From the NCBI GenBank assembly GCA_016789755.1, contig JAEUQG010000201.1:1-41472 (forward strand): 41,472 nt of DNA, in the 5' to 3' direction. A program made the translations under genes and the position numbers. The notes beneath the pieces were generated by a model. The model was not told the origin of the DNA. It was given only the letters and a program-made list of their open reading frames with translations, and did no database searches. Source of the stretch: Bryobacterales bacterium. Its GTDB lineage: Bacteria; Acidobacteriota; Terriglobia; Bryobacterales; Bryobacteraceae. The first letter of the stretch is position 1. Every line of letters begins with the position of its first letter. Of the stretch, positions 7,615-14,740 are shown in pieces.

Positions 7615-8886
7615 ATGAAGAAATCGATCTCGCTCCATCAACTCGGAGTGCTCTCCGGACTGGCGGCAGGCGCTTGGCTCGGCATGGCCGAGGCCCCCAC
7701 CAAACTGGTCACCGTGGGCTTCTCTCCCTTCCTCGTCTCCTTGGGAATGGTGGCCGGCGTCTTTGTCGCCCGTTGGACCGTTCCCATGGCGCTCAAGGGC
7801 ACCAGCTACATCTGGGCCGATTTGCGCGAGAAACCCCACCTCATCGCCTGGGCCATTCTTGCCGGAATGCTCTGGGCCGTCGCCAATACGCTCACCGTGT
7901 TCGCCATCCGCAATGTCGGCCTTTCCATCGCCTTCCCGCTCTGGAATACGAATAGCCTCGTGGGACTCTTCTGGGGGTGGCTGCTGTTTCGCGAATTGCG
8001 CGGCGCCGGAGCCTCCCAACGCGCCAAAGTGCTCGGCGGCGCCGCCGCAATCGTTGTCGGCGCCTGTATTCTCGCCCTCGCCACCGCGCACGGTTCCCCC
8101 TCCGGCACATCGGGCGCAGCCTCCCTCGGCATCGCTGCCGCCCTCGGCGCGGGCGTGTTGTGGGGAACCATGTACATCCCCTATCGCAAGGCCTACATCA
8201 GCGGCATGAACCCACTGTCGTTTGTGACCATCTTCACCTTTGGAGAACTGGGCACGGTCTTCGCTCTTGCCGTGACCTTCGATGGCGGATTCAACAACGT
8301 CATGGCCCTGCTCGTGAAGGCCCGCCCCGCCCTCTTCTGGCTCTTCCTGGGAGGCTTTTGCTGGGTCTTGGGAGATCTGTTCCAGCAGTACGCAGCCAAG
8401 TATGTGGGCATCGGCCGCGGCATCCCGCTCTCCAATACCAATCAACTCTGGGGACTCGCCTGGGGTGCCCTCGTCTTCGGCGAATTCGCCGGACACGATA
8501 CCGGCACTCAGCTTCTCGTCGTCGCCGGCTCCCTCATCATGATCGCCGGAGCCGTGGCCATCAGCATGGCCGAAGCGCCGGAACTCGAACAGCAATCCTG
8601 GCGCGCCGCGATGATGCGCGAATGCGACCGCTACCAACTCGATGCCTCACGCGTCGCGCAAACCCTCGAAGGCAAAGATCCACTCGCCGAAGAGCGCCCC
8701 GCACGCCGCTGGTGGGAGTTCGTCATCGTCGCCGTCGCCATCGCCTTCTTCCTCTGGCTGGCCGCAGTCTCTCAAAGCCAGCCCATTGCCATGAACATCC
8801 CCTGGATGGCTGTCTTGATCGTTGCTTCACTCGCCCTGCTCATCGGCTGCGGCATCGTTCTCGGAAAACGCACCGGCTTTTCCTAG
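7615..8886 (+). CDS. GRP-family sugar transporter with extra C-terminal membrane pair
   Basis: A 423-residue polytopic inner-membrane protein of the drug/metabolite transporter superfamily, glucose/rhamnose porter branch. About ten helices cover residues 5-325. The two halves carry matching motifs, LWNTNSLVGLFWGWLLFREL (about 110) and SNTNQLWGLAWGALVFGE (about 278), the internal duplication typical of the family. A charged loop (about 330-365, rich in Glu and Arg) then leads to two further helices (about 366-420), which is longer than usual. Its place at the end of the iol operon suggests uptake of inositol or a related polyol (inference). The ATG at 7615 has an AAAGG-type site. Confidence 0.85.
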   Translation: MKKSISLHQLGVLSGLAAGAWLGMAEAPTKLVTVGFSPFLVSLGMVAGVFVARWTVPMALKGTSYIWADLREKPHLIAWAILAGMLWAVANTLTVFAIRNVGLSIAFPLWNTNSLVGLFWGWLLFRELRGAGASQRAKVLGGAAAIVVGACILALATAHGSPSGTSGAASLGIAAALGAGVLWGTMYIPYRKAYISGMNPLSFVTIFTFGELGTVFALAVTFDGGFNNVMALLVKARPALFWLFLGGFCWVLGDLFQQYAAKYVGIGRGIPLSNTNQLWGLAWGALVFGEFAGHDTGTQLLVVAGSLIMIAGAVAISMAEAPELEQQSWRAAMMRECDRYQLDASRVAQTLEGKDPLAEERPARRWWEFVIVAVAIAFFLWLAAVSQSQPIAMNIPWMAVLIVASLALLIGCGIVLGKRTGFS

Positions 8887-8898
8887 ACCCCTTCCCCC

Positions 8899-8914
8899 TG
8901 GCACGCCGTTTGCT
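8899..8914 (+). promoter_or_regulatory. Sigma-54-type promoter (-24/-12)
   Basis: TGGCACG (8899-8905), a 4-nt spacer and TTGCT (8910-8914) match the sigma-54 consensus at every defined position, with GG and GC 10 nt apart. The expected start is near 8925, just before the AGGGAGG ribosome site at 8926-8932 of the YbaK-like gene. It lies in non-coding DNA in the right orientation. No enhancer-binding protein gene is nearby. Confidence 0.5.
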
Positions 8915-8942
8915 AGTATCCAGGCAGGGAGGTATCACACGC

Positions 8943-9413
8943 ATGATCACCCCGCGCCTGCAAGAGTATCTGGACGCCCAGAACGCTATCTACACGCATA
9001 AAACCCATCGCCTCACCTATACCGCGAAGGACTTGGCCGAAGCCGACCACATGCCGCCGTGGGAAGTGGCGAAAACCGTGGTCTTCGTCGGGGACGGCGT
9101 ATTCGCCATCGCTCTGGTCCCCGCCTGTGCCCGCGTCGATCTGGAGGAATTACGCGCCAAACTCGGCCTGCGCACCATCCGTCTCGCTACCGAAGCCGAA
9201 TTGGCCAAGCTCTTCCCCGACGCCGAACTGGGCGCCATGCCGCCCTTCGGAAACCTCTACGACAACATCCCGGTCTATGTCGACGCTTCCCTCGCCAATG
9301 AGGAAACCATCGCCTTTAACGCCGGCACCCACCGCGATGTCGTCCACATGAAGTTCAAAGACTTCAAACACTACGTCCATCCGGCCATTCTTTCATTCGC
9401 TTTCCCGGCCTGA
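8943..9413 (+). CDS. YbaK/EbsC-type aminoacyl-tRNA deacylase
   Basis: A 156-residue single-domain protein of the YbaK/ProX editing family, which hydrolyses misacylated tRNAs in the cytoplasm. Family landmarks are TYTAKDLAEADHMPPWEVAK (residues 25-44), the central VVFVGDGVFAIALVPA strand, the glycine-rich ELGAMPPFGNLYDNIPVYVD and the closing FNAGTHRDVVHMKFKDF. The ATG at 8943 is chosen because it has a strong AGGGAGG site 10 nt upstream. The same frame is open far upstream, but that part is antisense-like arginine-rich sequence. Which amino acid it edits cannot be told from sequence. It has its own promoter and is probably independent of the iol genes. Confidence 0.88.
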   Translation: MITPRLQEYLDAQNAIYTHKTHRLTYTAKDLAEADHMPPWEVAKTVVFVGDGVFAIALVPACARVDLEELRAKLGLRTIRLATEAELAKLFPDAELGAMPPFGNLYDNIPVYVDASLANEETIAFNAGTHRDVVHMKFKDFKHYVHPAILSFAFPA

Positions 9414-9420
9414 AGCCTGA

Positions 9421-9552
9421 GCCAGGTTGCGCACTTGTAGCGCCGGATTTCGCAGTGGGAATGACGTGGACGTGACGAAGAACGGAGAAGTCCGCGGCAC
9501 AGCCCGGACGCGGGTGGGCTTGTGCCGCGGTTGAATCTACAAGGGCCCTGGC
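9421..9552. repeat. Nested inverted-repeat intergenic element
   Basis: The YbaK-sulfatase gap holds nested complementary arms. GCCAGG (9421-9426) pairs with CCTGGC (9547-9552), and CTTGTAG (9434-9440) pairs with CTACAAG (9537-9543). A 14-bp central stem pairs 9492-9505 with 9516-9530 around a 10-nt loop, with one bulged T. There is no T-tract. The phrase TGTAGCGCCGGATTTCG is reminiscent of dispersed palindromic repeats in soil bacteria. A structured RNA or bidirectional terminator is the alternative. The remainder of this 252-nt gap shows nothing else. Confidence 0.45.
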
Positions 9553-9665
9553 GTCGCAGCCGCTTTGTGTACCTCTCGTAGAGTCAGAAAATCAGCATGG
9601 CAGAGTGGCCGCGCCCCGGTCAACCCGGCCCTCTTCTCTGCATCGAAGCGGTTCCCAACCCATCC

Positions 9666-11432
9666 TCAAACCCGCACCAGTTCGACGTACCGCACCTCCG
9701 CAACCTCTTTCCCCTTGATCTCCACCGCCCGCAACGCCAGTTTCCCTCGCGCCTTTGCCAGACTCAGCCTGCCCAGACTGTAGCGCCGGAAATCCTTCAC
9801 ATACGATTCCGAGCCGCGGTCCGTGCGGTCGAACTCCTTGCCCCGCAACGGTACATCGTGAGCCTGCGCGATTCGCGCCTGCAGCGTCTCCCCGGCAAAA
9901 CTCAACTCCACCAGCGACCCCTCCTCCCCCTTCCGGCACGCATAGTAGATAGCCGCTTCATACACACCCGCGTTCCCCACTTCGATATCCCAAGTCATGA
10001 CATCGTCCTTCGAAACCCAGTGCGTGAAGAACGAGGAGTTCGGAGCCCGTCCGCTGCGCTCCACACTCCCCGCCGGCACGCCATCGCGCGCGGGGAGTCT
10101 GGTTGTCGTCCAATAACCCACCGTGAATGGCCTGTCGTCCGGACCCTTGGGAAGCACCTCCTGTGTCCATGCCTGGACCGCGCTCTTCAGCTTCGCCGCG
10201 ATTTCCGGATGCTGCGGCCCTACATCGCGCTTCTGATGAGGATCCGCCTGCATGTCGAACAACCTGCCTTCCGGATCCAGCCTGTATTGCTGCGTCCGCG
10301 CGCTCACCCTGCGGTTCTGCACCGAGAAAATCGTCCGGTCCGGCCAGTTCCCCGTCTGTCCCGTCAGCAGCGGTTTGAGGCTCTTCCCGTCGAGCGGCTT
10401 CTTCGCCGTGACGGCGATGCCTGCAAGCTCCGTCAGTGTCGGGTACAGATCGATGGCAGCCGCTATTTCCCGGATCTTGGTCCCCGGCTTGATCCGTCCC
10501 GGCCATCGCACCAGCAGCGGAGAACGCACCCCGCCTTCGTCCACCGTTCCCTTCCGCCCCTTCATCCCCTCGTTCCAGCGCCATCCGTTCGGGCCGTTGT
10601 CGCTGAAGTACAACACCACCGTGTTCGAGGCGAGATTCAATTGATCCAGCTTCTTCAGAATGCGCCCCACGTTGTAGTCGATGTTCTCCACCATTGCCAG
10701 GGCGGCACGAGTGTGCGGCAAATCCTCTTGTGATGGATCGGTGGCTCTCAATTTCAGGTCCGCATCGGCGAACTTCCCGTAGTAACCGTCGGGCACTTGC
10801 ATCGGGGAATGCGGCGTGTTGTAGGGAACGTAGCAGAAGAACGGCTTGTCCTTGTTTTTCTCAAGGAAGGCCATCGCATGATCGGTGAGATCGTCGGTAA
10901 TATAACCTTTGCCCTTCGCCAACGCCCCGTTGTGATCCATCTCCGTATCGAAGTAGATGCCCCAGTGCCCGGAGGTGAATCCGTAAAACTCCTGGAATCC
11001 GCGCGCGTTCGGATGATAGGGGTGCTGCATCCCGTTGTGCCACTTTCCAAACGCACCCGTCGCGTAACCTGCCGCTTGAAACGATTGCGGCATCACCGTC
11101 TCGTCCAGGTTCAGCCGCTCCGCGCCGGTGGTTACCCCGCGCACACCGCCGCGCGGATGATAACGGCCGGTGAGGAACTCCGCCCTCGTCGGAGCGCAGA
11201 CCGGGCACACGAAAAAACGCTCGAACATAGCGCCGTCGCGAGCTAGCGAGTCGATGTTCGGCGTAGCCAGATTCGTGTTGCCGTGCACGCTCAAATCGCC
11301 CCAGCCCTGATCGTCGGCAAGAATAATGACGAAATTCGGGCGTCGCCCCGCCCGCTGCGCCGCGGCCAGCGGCGCCAGCCCCAGCGATGCGAACGATCCA
11401 AGCAATTGGCGTCGGGAAGGTTGAGGATTCAC
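9666..11432 (-). CDS. Tat-exported arylsulfatase
   Basis: A 588-residue type I sulfatase that cleaves sulfate esters outside the cytoplasm. The N-terminus has a Tat signal (SRRQLLGSFASLGLAPLAAA). Metal-binding Asp residues lie in ILADDQGWGDL, the formylglycine signature is CAPTRAEFLTGR (Cys modified), and FGKWHNG, NTPHSPM and DNGPNGWRW follow in the usual order. After about residue 430 an extra beta-rich domain appears (WDIEVGNAGVYEAAIYYACR onward), probably carbohydrate-binding. The GTG at 11432 is preferred because it directly precedes the Tat motif. The longer open frame up to 11588 runs into the divergent gene. The nearest partner is the divergent PQQ-type propeller. The substrate could be a sulfated polysaccharide (inference). 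Confidence 0.92.
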   Translation of the reverse strand: MNPQPSRRQLLGSFASLGLAPLAAAQRAGRRPNFVIILADDQGWGDLSVHGNTNLATPNIDSLARDGAMFERFFVCPVCAPTRAEFLTGRYHPRGGVRGVTTGAERLNLDETVMPQSFQAAGYATGAFGKWHNGMQHPYHPNARGFQEFYGFTSGHWGIYFDTEMDHNGALAKGKGYITDDLTDHAMAFLEKNKDKPFFCYVPYNTPHSPMQVPDGYYGKFADADLKLRATDPSQEDLPHTRAALAMVENIDYNVGRILKKLDQLNLASNTVVLYFSDNGPNGWRWNEGMKGRKGTVDEGGVRSPLLVRWPGRIKPGTKIREIAAAIDLYPTLTELAGIAVTAKKPLDGKSLKPLLTGQTGNWPDRTIFSVQNRRVSARTQQYRLDPEGRLFDMQADPHQKRDVGPQHPEIAAKLKSAVQAWTQEVLPKGPDDRPFTVGYWTTTRLPARDGVPAGSVERSGRAPNSSFFTHWVSKDDVMTWDIEVGNAGVYEAAIYYACRKGEEGSLVELSFAGETLQARIAQAHDVPLRGKEFDRTDRGSESYVKDFRRYSLGRLSLAKARGKLALRAVEIKGKEVAEVRYVELVRV

Positions 11433-11506
11433 GCTTTCGATGATAATGCATGTTCCGCCCGGCCCGTTCCGGCGCTGCTCCCAATCTGCGATACGATCGA
11501 GTGACC

Positions 11507-12910
11507 ATGTCGCCTTCCCTTCCCCTCCTCTGTCTGGCCGCTCTGCTGCCCGCCCAGGAATGGCGCCAATTCCGCGGTCCCAACGCAACCGGCGTCTCCT
11601 CCAGCAGGAACGTCCCGGTCCACTTCGGCCCCGCCCGCAACGTCGTTTGGAAGACCCCCCTGCCGCCCGGAAAGTCCTCCCCGGTATTCGCCGGCAGCCG
11701 CATTTTCCTCACAGCCCACGAGGGCGACAAGTTGCTCACATTGGCCGTGGACCGCGACTCGGGACGCCCGCTCTGGCGAGCCGAACTCACCCGCTCACGC
11801 CAGGAGCGCCGCAACAAACTCAACGATGCCGCCGCACCCACGCCCGTCACCGACGGCAGCAGCGTCTATTCCTTCTTCCCCGATTTCGGCCTGGTCTCCT
11901 ACGATGCCGCTGGAAAGGAACGGTGGCGCCTTCCCCTGCCGCCCATGCCGAGCATGCAAGGCGTCTCGGCATCTCCGCTACTGGCCGGATCGCGCTTGTT
12001 GCTCGTCCTCGATCAGGCCGAAAACTCCTACATGCTCGCCGTCGACACCCGCAACGGAGAGACCCTCTGGAAACAAGCCCGCCGCCCTGCCCCCGGCGGT
12101 GCCTATTCCTCCCCCGTCCTCTTCGGCAACTCCGAATTCGTCACCTTCTCCCCGTTCGAGCTGGCCGGCTTCTCGGTCGCCACCGGGGAGAAGCTGTGGT
12201 GGGTCTCCGGATTGCCCCCGCAACCGAAAGCCACTCCTTTGGTCGCAGGCGACACTATCTTCGCCTACGTCCGTAGCTTCTTCGGCGACGCGCTCCCGCA
12301 GATTCCCGTGTTCGCTACCGCCCTCGCCCAAAACGATGCCAATCACGATGGAGCAATCCAAAAGGACGAGGCGCCCGAAGGTCCCGCCAGGCAGTTCTTC
12401 GGAGTCGTCGATCGAAACAAGGACGGCAGAGTGGACGCCAACGAATGGGACACGATGATGGAAGTTGCCGCGCCGAAAAGCACTCTGCTCGCCATCCGCC
12501 CCACGGGCCGCGGCGACCTCACGGCCAAGGCCGTTCGCTGGCAATTCTTCCGCAACATCCCCGACGTCCCCACCCCGCTCCTGTACCGCAACACGCTCTA
12601 CATGATCCAAAACGGCGGCATCCTCTCCGCCCTCAACCCCGGCAACGGGGCCGTTCAAAAGCAGGGGCGGTTAAGCGGAGCCCTCGGAGACTACTACGCC
12701 TCCCCCATCGCCGCCGACGGGAAAATCTACGCCGCTAACCAGGAGGGCAAGGTTGCCGTCATTCGTGCCGGCGCCGATTGGGAAGTACTGGCCGTCAACG
12801 ATATGGGTGAGGAATGCTATGCCACGCCCGCCATCGTCGATGGCGATCTCTACGTACGCACGCCCACTGCTTTCTACCGCTTCTCCGCCCGGCAGGGAAC
12901 TGCGCCTTAA
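11507..12910 (+). CDS. PQQ-type beta-propeller protein with EF-hand insertion
   Basis: A 467-residue secreted propeller. A signal peptide (SLPLLCLAALLPAQ) is followed by WRQFRGPNATG, typical of outer-membrane assembly-like or quinoprotein-like PQQ repeats. Blade motifs include LAVDRDSGRPLWRAEL, YDAAGKERWRLPLPP and LAVDTRNGETLWKQ. Between blades, near residues 285-320, two EF-hand loops appear, DANHDGAIQKDE and DRNKDGRVDANE. Both are perfect 12-residue calcium-binding loops. The propeller then resumes. The ATG at 11507 is chosen for the signal peptide. The gene is divergent from the sulfatase and overlaps the ECF sigma gene tail to tail by 4 nt. It may bind a glycan or act as a scaffold; no quinoprotein catalytic residues were recognised. 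Confidence 0.85.
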   Translation: MSPSLPLLCLAALLPAQEWRQFRGPNATGVSSSRNVPVHFGPARNVVWKTPLPPGKSSPVFAGSRIFLTAHEGDKLLTLAVDRDSGRPLWRAELTRSRQERRNKLNDAAAPTPVTDGSSVYSFFPDFGLVSYDAAGKERWRLPLPPMPSMQGVSASPLLAGSRLLLVLDQAENSYMLAVDTRNGETLWKQARRPAPGGAYSSPVLFGNSEFVTFSPFELAGFSVATGEKLWWVSGLPPQPKATPLVAGDTIFAYVRSFFGDALPQIPVFATALAQNDANHDGAIQKDEAPEGPARQFFGVVDRNKDGRVDANEWDTMMEVAAPKSTLLAIRPTGRGDLTAKAVRWQFFRNIPDVPTPLLYRNTLYMIQNGGILSALNPGNGAVQKQGRLSGALGDYYASPIAADGKIYAANQEGKVAVIRAGADWEVLAVNDMGEECYATPAIVDGDLYVRTPTAFYRFSARQGTAP

Positions 12911-13533
12911 GCCAAAGTCGCGATTCCCGCCCGTCCGCAATGCCTCTCCAAGCGAACCCGCAGCTCGGAACGGGCACGCAGCAACCGCGATTTGGTGGCA
13001 GCAACGGATATCTGTAGACGGCTCGCCACAGTCTCCAGTGGGAGCTGCTGTAAATCCCGCAGAATCAACGGTTCTCGCAGAAGCTTCGGCAGCCTCTCCA
13101 CTTCTTTGCGGACCACCGCAACCACTTCCTTCTGCCCCAGGCCTTGTTCCGGGGTCGGCGTTTGAGATTGCAGTTGCAGAAACGGACGGCTCTCTTCTTG
13201 TGGCGATTCGTCCAGCGCAACAAAACTAACTCTTTTGCCCTTGCGCAGATACATCAGACACTGGTTGAACACGATACGCGATATCCAGGTCGAGAACTTC
13301 GATTCGCCAAGAAAACGCGGAACATGTTCCCATGCCTGCGAAAATGCATCCTGCAAGGCGTCCTCAGCGGCGTCCTGGTTCTTCAGCACCGACAAAGCAA
13401 GCCGCCTCGACGATTGCGCGCTGCGCCGTACCAGTTCCGCGAACGCATCCGCATCGCCGGCTTTGGCACGTTCCACGAGCAGGCGTTCCTCGTCGGCCTG
13501 AGGGTTGGAGTGGGTGGTGGGGATGGGATTCAT
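12907..13533 (-). CDS. ECF-type RNA polymerase sigma factor
   Basis: A 208-residue extracytoplasmic-function sigma factor. Region 2 (about residues 20-95) shows DAFAELVRRSAQSSRRLALS, NQDAAEDALQDAFSQAWEHV and FSTWISRIVFNQCLMYLRK, the core-binding and -10-recognition helices. Region 4 (about 140-200) has LPKLLREPLILRDLQQLPLE and the helix-turn-helix VASRLQISVAATKSRLLRAR. A GTG (13536) directly precedes the ATG (13533). Neither has a clear ribosome site. No anti-sigma gene adjoins it. The gene lies 84 nt downstream of the SelL-like gene on the same strand, so it may be the last gene of that transcript. Confidence 0.93.
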   Translation of the reverse strand: MNPIPTTHSNPQADEERLLVERAKAGDADAFAELVRRSAQSSRRLALSVLKNQDAAEDALQDAFSQAWEHVPRFLGESKFSTWISRIVFNQCLMYLRKGKRVSFVALDESPQEESRPFLQLQSQTPTPEQGLGQKEVVAVVRKEVERLPKLLREPLILRDLQQLPLETVASRLQISVAATKSRLLRARSELRVRLERHCGRAGIATLA

Positions 13534-13620
13534 CACATTTCATCTGATGCCTGACGAGACAGCTTTGATTTAGATAGAGTTCAAAATCGTTTCCGTGTGG
13601 ATGAATGTTGACCGCGTCGT

Positions 13621-14163
13621 TTAATCAGCAATGAATCGTGAAGTGATGTCGATGTAATCGGGCTTGTCGGAAATCTTCCGATGACGGAAGCAGTGTAGAA
13701 TCTCGCAGCGGTGCAGAAGAAAGACACCCGGCATCTGGAAGGGGTCGCCGGCCGGAACTCCCGCTCCATATTTGCGGAGGGCGGAGAGGGCCTTCGGCCA
13801 GATGCTAAAGCCGAACACTTGGCTCGGCTTCCCACGGCGCAAGCCGAACGCTCGATATAGCGACCGGTCTCCGTCGTAGATTCGATCCAGGCCCGCCAGA
13901 CCCTTATCGCGCAAAAGGCGCTCCATCGTATTCGACCTGCCATGGTGCACCAGCGCGATGCGGATCCCCGCTTCTTCCAGCGAAGGACGCAAACGCGCAA
14001 TTTCCTCCACCGTTTCCCGGCAGAACATGCACCCGGCGTGCCGCAGAAACACTACCAGGACAGGAGAAAGAAGGGACAGGGTGGCCAGATCCACCCCGTC
14101 CTTCGTCTTTTTCGATTCGATCACTGAGGCGACAATGTCTGCCTCTTGCTGTATCGCGGCCAT
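13621..14163 (-). CDS. SelL/AhpC-like thioredoxin-fold redox protein
   Basis: A 180-residue protein of the peroxiredoxin-like AhpC/TSA-2 group. The redox motif HAGCMFCRETVEEI places a CxxC at Cys45 and Cys48 after strand VLVVFL. Further family features are the IRIALVHHG strand, LDRIYDGDRSLYRAFGL and a C-terminal PGVFLLHRCEILHCFRH, which corresponds to the resolving strand of thioredoxin folds. No signal peptide is seen, so it is probably cytoplasmic. The ATG lies 5 nt after the fasciclin stop with a GAAG site overlapping that stop, so the two are cotranscribed. Detoxification of peroxides is inferred from the family; the true electron donor is unknown. Confidence 0.82.
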   Translation of the reverse strand: MAAIQQEADIVASVIESKKTKDGVDLATLSLLSPVLVVFLRHAGCMFCRETVEEIARLRPSLEEAGIRIALVHHGRSNTMERLLRDKGLAGLDRIYDGDRSLYRAFGLRRGKPSQVFGFSIWPKALSALRKYGAGVPAGDPFQMPGVFLLHRCEILHCFRHRKISDKPDYIDITSRFIAD

Positions 14164-14168
14164 GGAAG

Positions 14169-14642
14169 TTACTTCGGCAGGACAACGGTGTCGATGACGT
14201 GAATGACGCCGTTCGAGGTCGCGATGTCCGTCTTGATTACATTAGCATTGTTCACCATCACGGCTCCGTTCGCCACCTTGATATGCAGCGGCTTTCCGTT
14301 CACCGTGGCTGCCGAGTTCATCTTCACCACCTGGTCGGCTGTGACGTTCCCGCTGACAACATGATACGTGAGGATCGATGCGAGTTTCGCTTTGTTCTCC
14401 GGCTTGAGAAGGTTCTCCACAGTGCCCGCGGGCAGCTTCGCGAAGGCTTCGTCCGTCGGCGCGAATACGGTGAACGGGCCGGGTCCTTTCAAAGTGTCCA
14501 CCAGTCCGGCGGCCTGCACAGCCGCTACCAGCGTCTTGAACGAACCGGCGGAAACGGCGGTGTCGACGATATCTGCTTTGCTGCCGGCGATGGCGGTGAC
14601 CGCCATGGCGGCGGCGAGGGTCAGCATCCTGAATTTCTTCAT
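14169..14642 (-). CDS. Secreted fasciclin-domain protein
   Basis: A 157-residue protein with a signal peptide ([18 protein letters not shown]) and one complete fasciclin (FAS1) domain. The H1 box reads [17 protein letters not shown], the YH-region [14 protein letters not shown] and the H2 box [13 protein letters not shown], all in normal order. Such proteins are secreted or periplasmic adhesion-type modules. A strong AGGAG ribosome site lies 9 nt before the ATG at 14642. It is the first gene of a likely fasciclin-SelL-like(-ECF sigma) transcript and diverges from lhr. Confidence 0.95.
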   Translation of the reverse strand: MKKFRMLTLAAAMAVTAIAGSKADIVDTAVSAGSFKTLVAAVQAAGLVDTLKGPGPFTVFAPTDEAFAKLPAGTVENLLKPENKAKLASILTYHVVSGNVTADQVVKMNSAATVNGKPLHIKVANGAVMVNNANVIKTDIATSNGVIHVIDTVVLPK

Positions 14643-14740
14643 CGGTCAATTTCTCCTAAGCGTTCTTAACTTCGAATCACGCGCGCGTTCTGTGTTCTGG
14701 ATGCGGCGAACAGGCTGCAGGCGTTAGAAAATGAAAGAAG

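Noticed and set aside
11433..11588. N-terminal extension of the sulfatase frame
   Set aside because: It overlaps the start of the divergent PQQ-type gene and would bury the Tat signal 50 residues inside the protein.
13570..13594. Possible ECF-type promoter (GGAAAC and TCTAA on the minus strand) before the sigma gene
   Set aside because: The spacer is shorter than usual for ECF promoters and the -10 part is weak, so autoregulation cannot be claimed.
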